A stretch of DNA of 64,000 nucleotides from the NCBI GenBank assembly GCA_014529385.2, contig CM043948.1, positions 80,590,760 through 80,654,759 of the forward strand. The letters are read 5' to 3'. This DNA is from Adiantum capillus-veneris (taxonomy: Eukaryota; Streptophyta; Polypodiopsida; Polypodiales; Pteridaceae). The position numbers and the translations under genes were made by a program. Shown one piece after another: positions 21,700 through 31,398 of the stretch (position 1 is the stretch's first letter; the number at the start of each line of letters is the position of its first letter). Under the pieces are notes generated by a model. That model did no database searches. It saw nothing but the letters and a program-made list of their open reading frames with translations, and was not told the DNA's origin.

Positions 21700-22560
21700 T
21701 CGTCACCCTTTGAAACCAATTGTTCCAGTTTTGGTAATAGGTGAGGATTTTTGCCAGTAGTTTTCTATTACCTTAGGTGCCTCATCAAGTTGTAAGGGTG
21801 GTAAGGTACTCTCCCAGGATCGAACTTGAAGTGGTTCATCAGGTGATTCTTGAACACTGGGAGGTGTGGATTCCTTTGTAGCTTTATGGAGGTCCACTAT
21901 TGTAGGTGGAGGTTGTGGAGAATCTTTTACCTCTATGGATGCATTACATGAGGAGCTAGAATCTTCATGGGACTCCCCCCTTCCTAAGCTAGGAAGAACA
22001 AATTGTTCTTTCTTCGGTACCCAAACTAGCTCTGGAGCGGGTGTGTAGTATTCTGTGATTTTTTTCTTTCCGCAATCATCAATTCATTTTGGAGCTACAG
22101 GATTGGGCGCACATGGGTTAGGTGATAGGTAAGAACACAATCTACGTTTGTGCACCCAGATTTAATCATTTCCTTGATAGTAGCCTTGGGCTTCCAATAC
22201 TCGTTTAGGAATCCAACGCAACCTTTCTTTACATTTCTTGGGTCGGGTGGAACGTCTCTTACCAGGCTCTTGTCTTTGAGCACTAGCTATGGTCGCTAAA
22301 GAAGCTTTAGGGACCCACTTGTATGTTTTATTTGTTATATGAGGATGAGTCTTGTCAAAAGCTATATGCATTGCTTGTAGCATATTTAAGGGTACGGAAA
22401 TTTCATCCCCCTCAGGTGTTACCCAGGTTGTCCCCCTGTTTCCCTAAGTGTCTATGGTTGCTGCTAGGTGGACCCAATCCACATTGTCCAACTCAATCAT
22501 CCCAGGTATTACATCCATATAAGGAGAATCTTCCCCAACATCAGTGTCCGCTTTACACGT
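21700..22560 (-). pseudogene. 3' part of pol-less gag-protease retroelement
   Basis: Read on the minus strand from 22560, the sequence continues the element broken at 31399. Both it and the related copy near 51770 carry a GEDSPYMDV-like segment (gaagattctccttatatggatg against caaggactctccttgtatggatg). Frames 22444-22560, 22162-22383 and 21703-21897 encode basic and then proline-rich peptide with no RT or integrase motif. A purine tract candidate (read on the minus strand, 21661-21678) lies downstream. Confidence 0.5.
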
Positions 22561-23692
22561 TGTGAGCGGGATGAAAACACACACAGCGCCTCTATAAAGA
22601 CCCGACACACACTCTTGGGAAGATACACACACACACACACTATGGGGCACCACTCGGCTTAGACAACACACCTGGCCGAGACAGGGAACACACCTCTGGA
22701 GTGAGAGGAGAGAGACTATCCACTTGCCCACTCCACACACACACACACCCAAAAAACTCAGCTCAAAAGAGGAGAATTTCTTATGTTTAGATACAATTGA
22801 GCTTGGGCCAACACCAATGGGGCAAACAGCTCACACAATATGGGTAAAAAAAGCCAGATACAATCACAAACTAGAGCAGAAACTTCGCTCATAGGAGAAA
22901 CTTACACAGAAAAACAGCAAGAAAAGAGTGAGGAATTTGGAAAAATGGACAGCGCCATCGCATTCGGAACAGCCCAAAACCCCAGCCTTCAATGTCAAAG
23001 TGCTCAAATTCGACCTCAGATGAGCAGTTTACGGCCAAAACAGGCTCCAAAAACCCCAAAAACACACCTGCGGCTGTTCCTCCTCTCTTCTCCACGTTTT
23101 TTTTGGTCTTCTCTCAGGTTTTTCAGTTCCCACACTTAGATTTATTAGTTGGGCACCCTTGGCCTTTTAGATGACCTCAAACGGACCCCGAACAGGCCAA
23201 AAGCTGACCTCGCAGTGCGTAGTTGTCACCTTTTTTGCATCATCCGAACACCTGGCACTCATTTGTTTTCAATAATGCGTCTCGCAACCACGTGAAGTGT
23301 CCCCAAAAAGTGGTCCTAATGATGACCTTTCTACATAACTCTCACAAGAAAACACCACTTTGTGTCCGTATTCATCCACGTGCAAATATTGACCTCGTTC
23401 GGCCTCCTGACGCCACTCGATGCCATCTGACGCACCTGCTTACCTCATGTCGTCGGCCCGCGGATAGATTCCTCAAGAAGTTTTACGCACTACCAACTCC
23501 TCCTTATTGTAGAAAAAACACAGTGGTACTGGTAATAGTGAAAATCGATGCACTATGTACACCCTGTCCTACCTGTACACATGTGGGCCCCACGTAACCA
23601 CCTGGCTCTGAAAAATGGGCAATTCTTTATTTGATGCACCATGCATGTATATGTACATATGCGCAATCCCTTGCTCCAAAAAACTCCTAACA
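22561..23692 (-). repeat. 3' LTR of gypsy element
   Basis: 1132 bp. On the minus strand it begins TGTTAGGAGTTTTTTGGAGC and ends CCCGCTCACA. It matches 30249-31398 closely apart from a longer CA run and small changes in the other copy. Confidence 0.92.
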
Positions 23693-23710
23693 TAATTTTC
23701 CCATCCCCTA
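23693..23710 (-). other. Polypurine tract of gypsy element
   Basis: On the minus strand CTAGGGGATGGGAAAATTA directly precedes the 3' LTR. It is mostly purine, with a few T at its end. Confidence 0.6.
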
Positions 23711-23720
23711 GCCTGCTAGA

Positions 23721-24713
23721 TCATTCATGATAAGCAGTAGCAAAGAGCGATATGAGACTCGCCACATCACAGGTCTCCTCATCCTTCACCAACATTGCTT
23801 GCTCCACAGACAGTTCATCTTGCTCCACCATCATCAATCTAGCATGATACAATTTAAGATGCAATCCATTTACCCTTGACTTATGTAGAACACCATCCAG
23901 GTTAGCTAGCTGATATGTGCCATTTGGAAAACACTCCACTACCTTGAAAGGGCCTTCCCACTTAATTTGAAACTTCTTTTGGAAGGTGTTGTCCAGCTTA
24001 CTGTTGTAGCGCAAAACCAAGTCATGCTTCTTGATACCCTTACTTTTGACCTTTTCATTTATCTTTGCTAAAGCCCTATCTTGCATCTGCCCATAATGTT
24101 CCAATGCACTCATCCTATCCAGCTGAACCTCTTGTAGCTGTAAGAGCCTCTCTTCGAATGCATCACTAGGCGGCCCAAGCAACTTCTCTAACATCTTGAC
24201 CGCAGGCAACTCTACTTCCACAGGCAATAGTGCTTCTTTTCCATACACCAAATGAAATGGAGTAAACCCTGTACCTGTCTTCACTGAAGTACGGTAAGCC
24301 CATAATGCACTAGGCAATTCCAAATCCCAATTCTTTCCTTGGTGCTCTGTCACTTTCGAAAGAATCTGTACCAACTCACCATTGAATCTTTCATTTAAGC
24401 CATTACACTGTGGGTAATAAGGAGTGGTATGCTGGTGCCTAATCTTCATCTTTGCACATAAAAAATCTAGCAGTTTAGCTCTAAAGCCAGGCCCCTTATC
24501 TGAAAGTAGATCCAGTGGCACCCCAAACTTGCAACATATTTCATCATACACAAATTTTGCCACATCCTTTGCAGTGATCTGTTTTACTGCTATAGCCTCT
24601 GCCCATCTAGAAAGATAGTCCACTGCCGTCAAAATATATCTTTTGCCCCTGCTTGTGATAGGTAACGGGCCTATTGCATCAATCCCCCACTTTTCAAACA
24701 CATCAAACGCCAT
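23721..24713 (-). CDS. pol (integrase): Gypsy integrase, core and C-terminal domain
   Basis: This intact frame of 330 residues inserts element cDNA into the genome. The three catalytic acidic residues are visible in KWGIDAIGPLP (first Asp), LLSDKGPGFRA (second Asp) and NGLNERFNGELV (Glu). After them come the usual WDLELPSALWAYRTS block and a C-terminal GPFKVVECFPNGTYQL segment typical of gypsy integrases. No chromodomain is seen. A stop separates it from the zinc-binding segment at its N-terminus. It is the best-preserved enzyme of the element. Confidence 0.92.
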   Translation of the reverse strand: MAFDVFEKWGIDAIGPLPITSRGKRYILTAVDYLSRWAEAIAVKQITAKDVAKFVYDEICCKFGVPLDLLSDKGPGFRAKLLDFLCAKMKIRHQHTTPYYPQCNGLNERFNGELVQILSKVTEHQGKNWDLELPSALWAYRTSVKTGTGFTPFHLVYGKEALLPVEVELPAVKMLEKLLGPPSDAFEERLLQLQEVQLDRMSALEHYGQMQDRALAKINEKVKSKGIKKHDLVLRYNSKLDNTFQKKFQIKWEGPFKVVECFPNGTYQLANLDGVLHKSRVNGLHLKLYHARLMMVEQDELSVEQAMLVKDEETCDVASLISLFATAYHE

Positions 24714-24722
24714 AATGGTTTT

Positions 24723-25535
24723 TCATAGCTCTGGCTTCAACACTCTCTTCCCAAATGCTTGACACCTATTGCAAGACCTACACCAATGGTGAACATCCTT
24801 GTGCAAACTAGGCCATACATACCCCTCTTGCAAAATCTTATGCAAGGTGATCTTTAGAGCAAAATGGCCACCACATGCGCCTTCATGATTCTCTTCCAAC
24901 ACTCTGTAAAGCTCCTCCCGCCAAGGTACACGTCTCAACACGAGATCAGCCCCTTTCATGTATAAGACATCACCAATCAATTTGTACCTGTATGCTCTAC
25001 CCACAAAGCCATACTTCTTAGACTTCTGAATCTCCTTTGGAATGATTCCTGTTAGCAAAAACTCCTCTTCTTGATCCAAACTTTCCCGTCCATGATAAAG
25101 AGGTAAATTGGTCCTCAACACAAATAGCTCCCCAATCATGCCTTGAGCTGCTTCATGTGCCTCTCCATTTAGAGCACGTTCAATGTGTCTGATGATCCAT
25201 GCTTTGAACTTTTTTAACAGGCTTTTAATTCTGAAGCACATTTCCTTCAATGAGGTGTTCTTGCTCTTCCACACACCCAGCACTTGCTTCACCACTAACA
25301 AGGCATCACCTTTTATGCTCAACCTTCGAACCCCATGCTTCAAACAAATGTGTAATCCGGCTTCCAGAGTAGCATATTCAGCCTCATTGTTACTATGAGC
25401 ATCCAATTCGAACCCTCTCTTGCATACTAGCTTCCCCTTTGGATCATAAAGTGCTATACCCCCTGAAGCTGCATCATGGCTCTTTCTGTATGAAGCATCA
25501 AATGGACTCATATCGGGATGGTTGTTTTGACACAC
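24723..25535 (-). CDS. pol: Second RNase H domain plus integrase zinc finger
   Basis: The first half (about residues 15-140) is an RVT_3-type RNase H: SGGIALYDPKGKLV, then NEAEYATLEAGLHICLKHGV and GDALLVVKQVLG. The second half carries the integrase H2C2 finger, with HEGACGGHFA and then CRSCNRCQ. The extra RNase H just before integrase marks the Tat-type organisation. The expected start of the RNase H fold (the DGA block) is missing, because a copia-like patch occupies 25523-25591. The frame is otherwise open. Confidence 0.88.
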   Translation of the reverse strand: MCQNNHPDMSPFDASYRKSHDAASGGIALYDPKGKLVCKRGFELDAHSNNEAEYATLEAGLHICLKHGVRRLSIKGDALLVVKQVLGVWKSKNTSLKEMCFRIKSLLKKFKAWIIRHIERALNGEAHEAAQGMIGELFVLRTNLPLYHGRESLDQEEEFLLTGIIPKEIQKSKKYGFVGRAYRYKLIGDVLYMKGADLVLRRVPWREELYRVLEENHEGACGGHFALKITLHKILQEGYVWPSLHKDVHHWCRSCNRCQAFGKRVLKPEL

Positions 25536-25591
25536 GAGTGTCCACGTGGTTTTTGTTTCATGATTTTCTATTCATGTATATCATGGTTGAG
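25523..25591 (+). other. Copia-like RNase H patch inside gypsy pol
   Basis: This stretch matches 46719-46789 of the copia element at about 63 of 71 aligned columns, with one 2-base gap. On the plus strand it reads CFDTRVST, as the copia RNase H does. It is antisense to the gypsy coding strand and causes the stop at 25558. Confidence 0.7.
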
Positions 25592-25986
25592 GCATTGCTG
25601 ATATGTGGCACTTCTTCAACTACCTTTCTCACCACCTCTTCCTTAACAATAAGGGGATTCTCCTTGTAGGTCAACAAATCAGCTAGGGTAGCCCTTGTAC
25701 TATCTTCCACTAGAAAAGAGAACTCAAACTCTTGCAGCTCAATTACCCATTTCTTCACCACATTTGACATGTTAGTACTATTAATTAACTGTGGCAAAAA
25801 AGCATAACTCGTCAAGAAAACAAAAGGCCGTGGTAGCAAGTAATGACGAAATCGTCGACAAGCAAATATTACACTGGCCATCACTAGCTCTACTTCCGAG
25901 AACTTTCTCTCCGCTACCAACTTCACTCGGCTTGCACAATACACTGGCCTCATATAATGCCTGCCCTTCCCCTTTTGCAATAGCAT
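25558..25986 (-). CDS. pol: RT-linked RNase H of gypsy element
   Basis: The 142-residue frame carries the RNase H that follows RT in gypsy elements: RPVYCASRVKLVAERKFSEV, then ELVMASVIFACRRFRHYL and the LADLLTY end. This domain removes the RNA template during cDNA synthesis. A stop and frame change separate it from the RT frame upstream. It ends in the copia-like patch. Confidence 0.82.
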   Translation of the reverse strand: MLLQKGKGRHYMRPVYCASRVKLVAERKFSEVELVMASVIFACRRFRHYLLPRPFVFLTSYAFLPQLINSTNMSNVVKKWVIELQEFEFSFLVEDSTRATLADLLTYKENPLIVKEEVVRKVVEEVPHISNASTMIYMNRKS

Positions 25987-26018
25987 GGATACAATGGCAT
26001 CATCCCCTACTGAGGTAT

Positions 26019-27872
26019 TTACATAAAAAACTTTCTCCCAATCAGGAGCCTGATGGCTGACAAACCCCCTAACACCTCTTTCACCTCTTGAAACACTTCT
26101 TCACACTTGTCATCCCATTGCAATGGATCATGCTTTGCCACTTGTTGTAATGGATAAAGAATCCGAGAAGACAATGGAATAAACCTTGCCATGTACTTCA
26201 CTTTGTGTATAAAGGTTGCCAATTGCTTCGTACTCGTAGGTGATGGAAGAAGAATAATAGACTTAACCTTGTCTGGATCAGCCTCAATGCCATTTTCTGA
26301 CACCATGTGGCCCAATAACTTCACCCTTGGCTGTGCTAGATGACATTTCTTTGGATTTAGTTGTCCTCCACATTCATCATATCGAGCCAATACCATCTGC
26401 AGCTTCTCATGGTGTTCAGCCCTACTGCTATAAACACAGAAGTCATCCATAAAAGCTTTAACACAACTACCAATGAATGGTTCCAACACCCAATTTGCTC
26501 TCTCTTGATAGAAGGAAGGTCCATTTGACAACCCAAATGGCAATACTGTGTAGCAATAGCATCCCCATGGCGTAATAAAAGTTGTCTTTGTGCGGTCTTT
26601 AAGAGCAATCTTCAATTGAAAATAGCCTGAAAAACCATCACACACACTGTACCTCTCATAACCTGCCACTGAATCCAAGATCTGGTCAATGAATGGAAGA
26701 GGATATGGGTTCTTCTTAGTGGCTGCGTTTAAGGGTTTAAAATCTACAAAAATTCTCCACTTCCCGTCCTTCTTTGGACTGACTACAACTGGACTCACCC
26801 ATTCTGTGGTCTCCACAGGGACTATGAACCCTGCCTTCAATAACTTGTCCACCTCTTCTTGCAAGGCTTCCATTTGCTCTTGACCCATCCTTCTTAGCCT
26901 TTGCCGCACTGGTTTAGCACCTTCTTTCAGCTCTATATGCATCTCTTCGCCCTTGAACCCTCTGATCTCTTCATATGAGGTAATGAACAAATCAAGAAAA
27001 CTAGCCAGCATGTGCAAATATATATCCTTCTCCATAGTTGAGAGGTCTCCACTGATCATTTGTGTCATCAATTCCTGCTTCTTTGACAACTCAACCTTGG
27101 TTTGCATCAGCCCTTCAATCACTTCATAAGGCCCTTCACTTTCATCTTCAACCTCATTCGCAAATGCAACTAAACCAAACTCCTGGATTTCTTTGTCCAT
27201 CAAAAGAAATGCAACATCAGCATCCTCATCACTGCTGGTAGTGCTATCACTGTCCTCATCTGTCACCGTGGAAAGGTCTTCATCACTAGACTCATCCTCA
27301 TCTTCATAAAGCTCCTCTAATCGTTTCCTTGTGTCCATATTATAAGGCTTCTTGGTACCTGTCTTTCCATAGAGGCTAATCGTACCATGTCGCCAATCTT
27401 GAACAGCTCCCACTGCACGTAACCATGGTCTGCCCAGTATAATAGGATATGCTCCCAAACCTGCTGGCATCACATGAAAATCAACCACTGCCTTTGCATC
27501 ATATGCCTCCACTTCTAAGCTCTTTACAACACCCAAGCATTTTACTTTTTGATGGTTTGCCAATCTGATCCGAAACCCTGACACCCCAGCCACTGTGAGA
27601 CCCATCTTCTCAACGCATGAGTGTGTTATGACGCATATTTGGGCTCCGCCATCCACATAACCTTGTCCCAAATTTTTCCTTTTATGCCACACATCTACTA
27701 TTGGAAAAATGTCTGGTAGCTCATCCATTGCCAACACCTTTACTGAACCTCTCTCTGGCTCTTTCTCCATTGGGTTAACCATCCTCTTCCACTGTCGCTT
27801 TAGCTTAGGCACCATCTCTATAAGCTGCCCAAAAGTAACATCTGCCTTCCTGCTCGTCAGATCCTCCTTCAA
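26019..27872 (-). CDS. pol: Gypsy aspartic protease and reverse transcriptase
   Basis: The open frame is 617 residues long. Protease: GYVDGGAQICVITHSCVEKM (about residues 76-95, catalytic Asp with DGG in place of DSG/DTG), closing with IILGRPWLRAVGAV. RT: SPVVVSPKKDGKWRIFVDFK, YPLPFIDQILDSVAGYERYS, then CDGFSGYFQLKIA (first catalytic Asp) and CVKAFMDDFCVY (FMDD where most gypsy elements have YIDD), and NPKKCHLAQPRVKLLGH. The DGG protease motif and FMDD are tolerated in plant gypsy elements. An acidic serine-rich insert lies between protease and RT. This frame is likely intact. Confidence 0.93.
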   Translation of the reverse strand: MKEDLTSRKADVTFGQLIEMVPKLKRQWKRMVNPMEKEPERGSVKVLAMDELPDIFPIVDVWHKRKNLGQGYVDGGAQICVITHSCVEKMGLTVAGVSGFRIRLANHQKVKCLGVVKSLEVEAYDAKAVVDFHVMPAGLGAYPIILGRPWLRAVGAVQDWRHGTISLYGKTGTKKPYNMDTRKRLEELYEDEDESSDEDLSTVTDEDSDSTTSSDEDADVAFLLMDKEIQEFGLVAFANEVEDESEGPYEVIEGLMQTKVELSKKQELMTQMISGDLSTMEKDIYLHMLASFLDLFITSYEEIRGFKGEEMHIELKEGAKPVRQRLRRMGQEQMEALQEEVDKLLKAGFIVPVETTEWVSPVVVSPKKDGKWRIFVDFKPLNAATKKNPYPLPFIDQILDSVAGYERYSVCDGFSGYFQLKIALKDRTKTTFITPWGCYCYTVLPFGLSNGPSFYQERANWVLEPFIGSCVKAFMDDFCVYSSRAEHHEKLQMVLARYDECGGQLNPKKCHLAQPRVKLLGHMVSENGIEADPDKVKSIILLPSPTSTKQLATFIHKVKYMARFIPLSSRILYPLQQVAKHDPLQWDDKCEEVFQEVKEVLGGLSAIRLLIGRKFFM

Positions 27873-27881
27873 GTCATAGCT

Positions 27882-28265
27882 TCATTGCCCATCCCCTAGT
27901 GGAAAATCTGAAACATGAAACTTTCGACGATCTCTCCTTTTCCTCTTGGCCTTGACATCCTCGCCTTCATGGCTCTTTCCTCTCTTCTTACTAGGACCTG
28001 GGGCACTTCTTCCTTCCTTTTCCTCTATGGTCCTCTTCCCAATAGGCATCACTAATGTATCCTCTAGCTTTGATGCCTTCTCCAAGGTGACTACACTTAG
28101 CACTTTTGTCTTTCTTTTTTCCTCCTGGGTCAGTCCACCGGTTCCTTCATCTCCCTTAATTTCGATGCCATAATCATTTGACCTAGTTAACACCTGTCTT
28201 GGCAATGGATACATGTCTCCCCCCATCCTTGGTGGCTTATCACATTGCGGGCTGATGTAACCCAA
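27882..28265 (-). CDS. Gag-protease linker with damaged zinc knuckle upstream
   Basis: The 127-residue frame begins just after a zinc knuckle reading CYNCGELGY (the last Cys lies in SPQCDK). The usual His is Tyr here, from a C-to-T change. The rest is charged and basic (PGPSKKRGKSHEGEDVKAKR), as expected of the segment between nucleocapsid and protease. The knuckle straddles a frame start, and a stop lies upstream between it and gag. Confidence 0.7.
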   Translation of the reverse strand: MGYISPQCDKPPRMGGDMYPLPRQVLTRSNDYGIEIKGDEGTGGLTQEEKRKTKVLSVVTLEKASKLEDTLVMPIGKRTIEEKEGRSAPGPSKKRGKSHEGEDVKAKRKRRDRRKFHVSDFPLGDGQ

Positions 28266-28340
28266 CTCTCCACAATTATAACATGTGGGCGTCTGCCTCC
28301 AAAACCTACCATTGCTTTGTCCAACACCATTCCTAGGCCT

Positions 28341-29204
28341 TTATTCACCTCCTGGCTGATTTGCAAACCTCCCTAGACCTCGATTATTTCCCACTTGACC
28401 TAGCATGTTTAGGTTGAGATTCTTCATCAAATCTACCATTTGCCTCATGTCTTGCCTTAGCCCATCATCTTGCATTGCTGTAGTGACCACTGCTGGCATA
28501 ACCTGAGTAGTAACAGGAACCACTGGTTCGTGATGAACCCCTGACATGCGACCTTGTAAAGACTCTATAGACTGAAATTCAGACCTCATGGGCAAAGACT
28601 CCACCCCTAACTGGCTCATTTTCCTCAACTTCCACTCTTTGTTCCTTGCTACCTCTAGTGCATCTTCATATGTCCTAAGCTTCTTTAGCTCCACTCTCCA
28701 ACGTATATTCTCCCAAAGACCAGCCAAGAACCTGTCCTTCTTCATCATGTCAGGCGGGGGTACCTGTGGTGCTAAGGCCTTGCACATTCGCTCCCATGCC
28801 AATGAAAACTTACGTATGTACGCATCTACTGGCTCACCTTCCTTCTGCACCAAACCTTGTACTTCTTGCCACACTTTGTCAGGATCTTCTATCTTCACAA
28901 ACTCCACTTTCAATCCATGCCTTAGATTGTCCCAACTCAATCTTACAGGTGGATCCGCTGCACGCAACTCCTCTTCAAATGCCTTGGACCAAACTCGTGC
29001 ATCACTCTTCAAAAAAATTTGGAGAAGGCGTAACATTTGCGTAGGGTCATGAATCTGGTTGCTAATGCAGGCAACCTCCATCTTTTCCAAAAATTCTTCC
29101 ACATCTTCATCACTTCTTCCATGAAACTCTGGATAAGAGAAAGCCATGGCTACCCAAGTTTCAATGCTTTGAGAACCCCTTTGAACACACGTGCAAGAAC
29201 CCAA
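28341..29204 (-). CDS. gag: Gypsy gag (capsid)
   Basis: The 287-residue frame contains a retrotransposon Gag domain: MAFSYPEFHGRSDEDVEEFL near residue 20, RLLQIFLKSDARVWSKAFEE, and VQKEGEPVDAYIRKFSLAWE. It would form the particle. The natural start is probably the internal Met at about 29147 (MAFSYPEF), because the upstream residues look like leader sequence. The knuckle lies further downstream after a stop near 28341. Confidence 0.88.
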   Translation of the reverse strand: MGSCTCVQRGSQSIETWVAMAFSYPEFHGRSDEDVEEFLEKMEVACISNQIHDPTQMLRLLQIFLKSDARVWSKAFEEELRAADPPVRLSWDNLRHGLKVEFVKIEDPDKVWQEVQGLVQKEGEPVDAYIRKFSLAWERMCKALAPQVPPPDMMKKDRFLAGLWENIRWRVELKKLRTYEDALEVARNKEWKLRKMSQLGVESLPMRSEFQSIESLQGRMSGVHHEPVVPVTTQVMPAVVTTAMQDDGLRQDMRQMVDLMKNLNLNMLGQVGNNRGLGRFANQPGGE

Positions 29205-30226
29205 AACTTTTGACTACCCAATCCCCAGAAACTTCAATGGAGCTCAACTTTAGATAAGGACAAACACATGCACATCAAATGAGTTTTCATAGTTGATCAT
29301 CGGAATTACAACAGGCAAAGGACATTCCAAGATCTCTCGTAATCTTCTTGGCCCAAACATAAAGACTATGCGCTGCTGGAAAAAAATCTTCCTAGACACA
29401 TGAACATTTATCTGGATTCTTTGAGTTAAATGAAATGGAGTGAATTGAGGGCCATTTTGATCATTCATTAAAGCCAACCATGAAGCTCCCAAGAAGGCAC
29501 ACCTGACTTAACCTCTGATTTTGCCAAAATTTCAGTAGCATAACAGCATAAATGGCTCAAAAGACCAAAAAACCAGCCATCATAACTTGGAAAAATTTTG
29601 GCAGAGTTTCCCCAGAAATAGAGCAGTAGGAACCCAAAATATAGATTGTATATGTATGCATAAACTGTCAACAATAGAACCCGAGCATCAAGTAGGACTC
29701 ACTAGTACATAGCCTATGGCGAGGTCACAAAAAGGGTGCTCCAGTTACCTGTATCACCGAAAGGATCTCTACATTTGAGAATCCCCCAACTCAATAAAAA
29801 CCTCACGCTATCGACCCTCACACGAAGGCTAATTCAAATCACGTATAGTCAAGTCTCAGAAATGACTATCTTCTAGACCAAGTCTTAGAAATGGCTGGGA
29901 CTGCCAAATACAACCAAGTATGGCTCCACAAATGTGTACAATGGCAGTTTCCACAAGTAACGTACAATCCAACAGACAATGCGCTCAAACAGGCGCCAAG
30001 TGATGCATACCTACAACAACTGCAAGTCACATCACTGCTAGTATATCACTGTACTCCAGCTACCTGTACCTGTGTGAATCACCTGTACCTATACCTGTCC
30101 CTGTCCCTGTAACCTGTAACCTGTAACCTGTAACCTGTAATCTGCAACCTGCAACATGTAATCCCGAAGCTCGAAGCTCGAAGCTCGAAGCTCGAAGCTC
30201 GAAGCAGAAGGTACTCGAAGAAGATC
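29205..30226 (-). other. Gypsy leader with short tandem repeats
   Basis: No gene is seen between gag and the primer site. Read on the plus strand, CCTGTAA-type units repeat around 30086-30140 and the 7-mer CGAAGCT repeats about six times at 30164-30202. Confidence 0.6.
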
Positions 30227-30227
30227 C

Positions 30228-30246
30228 TCAGTGGGGGCACCAAAAG
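30228..30246 (-). other. Primer binding site of gypsy element
   Basis: On the minus strand TTTTGGTGCCCCCACTGAG starts a few bases after the 5' LTR. The TTGGTGCC start is shared with the giant element. The tRNA was not identified. Confidence 0.5.
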
Positions 30247-30248
30247 AG

Positions 30249-30416
30249 TGTGAGCGGGATGAAAACACACATAGCGCCTCTATAACGACCCGACACACAC
30301 TCTTGGGAAGATACACACACACACTATGGGGCACCACTCGGCTTAGACAACACACCTCGTCGAGACAGGGAACACACCTCTGGAGTGAGAGGAGAGAGAC
30401 TATCCACTTGCCCACT

Positions 30417-30456
<40 letters not shown>

Positions 30457-31398
30457 AAAAAACTCAGCTCAAAAGAGGAGAATTTCTGATGTTTAGATAC
30501 AATTGAGCTTGGGCCAACACCAATGGGGCAAATAGCTCACACAATATGGGTAAAAAAAGCCAGATACAATCACAAACTAGTGCAGAAACTTCGCTCATAG
30601 GAGAAACTTACACAGAAAAAAAGCAAGAAAAGAGTGAGGAATTTGGAAAAATGGACAGCTCCATCGCATCCGGAACGGCCCAAAACCCCAGTCTACAATG
30701 TCAAAGTGCTCAAATCCGACCTCGGATGAGCAGTTTACGGCCAAAACAGGCTCCAAAAACCCCAAAAACACACCCGCGGTTGTTCCTCCTCTCTTCTCCA
30801 CGTTTTTTCTGGTCTTCTCTCAGTTTTTTCAGTTCCCACACTTAGATTTCTTATTTGGGCACCCTTGGCCTTTTAGATGACCTCAAACGGACCCCGAACA
30901 GGCCAAAAACTGACCTCGCAGTGCATAGTTGTCACCTTTTTTGCATCATCCGCACACCTGGCACTCATTTCTTTTCAATAATGCGTCTCGCAACCACGTG
31001 AAGTGGCCCCAAAAAGTGGTCCTAATGATGACCTTTCTGCATAACTCTCACAAGAAAACACCACTTTGTGTCCGTATTCATCCACGTGCAAATATTGACC
31101 CCGTTCGGCCTCCTGACGCCACTCGATGCCATCTGACGCACCTGCTTACCTCATGTCGTCGGCCCGCGGATAGCTTCCTCAAGAAGTTTTACGCACTACC
31201 AAATCCTCCTTATTGTAGAAAAAACACAGTGGTACTCGTAATAGTGAAAATCGATGCACTATGTACACCCTGTCCTACCTGTACACATGTGGGCCCCACG
31301 TAACCACCTGGCTCTGAAAAATGGGCAATTCTTTATTTGATGCACCATGCATGTATATGTACATATGCGCAATCCCTTGCTCCAAAAAACTCCTGAAA
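30249..31398 (-). repeat. 5' LTR of gypsy element
   Basis: 1150 bp, matching 22561-23692. Its outer end is worn: on the minus strand it reads TTTCAGGAG where the other LTR has TGTTAGGAG. It holds a longer (CA)n run at about 30417-30453. Confidence 0.9.

Larger units (their letters stand above)
22561..31398 (-). mobile_element. Ty3/gypsy retrotransposon with two RNase H domains (8.8 kb)
   Basis: Its LTRs lie at 22561-23692 and 30249-31398, and the element reads on the minus strand. The domain order is gag, zinc knuckle, protease, RT, RNase H, second RNase H, integrase zinc finger, integrase core. That order, with an extra RNase H before integrase, is known from the Tat lineage of plant gypsy elements. 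Four bases, acgt, are repeated at both junctions (22557-22560 and 31399-31402). It sits inside the pol-less element, whose reading resumes on either side. Few stops remain, so it is fairly young. Confidence 0.9.

Noticed and set aside
22840-23597. Open frames repeated at 22840-23139/23223-23597 and 30546-30845/30929-31303
   Set aside because: They occur in both gypsy LTRs and differ in small ways without a coding pattern. They are LTR sequence, not genes.
26689-29052. Plus-strand open frames such as 28588-29052 and 27946-28173
   Set aside because: They are antisense to the gypsy gag and pol frames, which carry all recognisable motifs.
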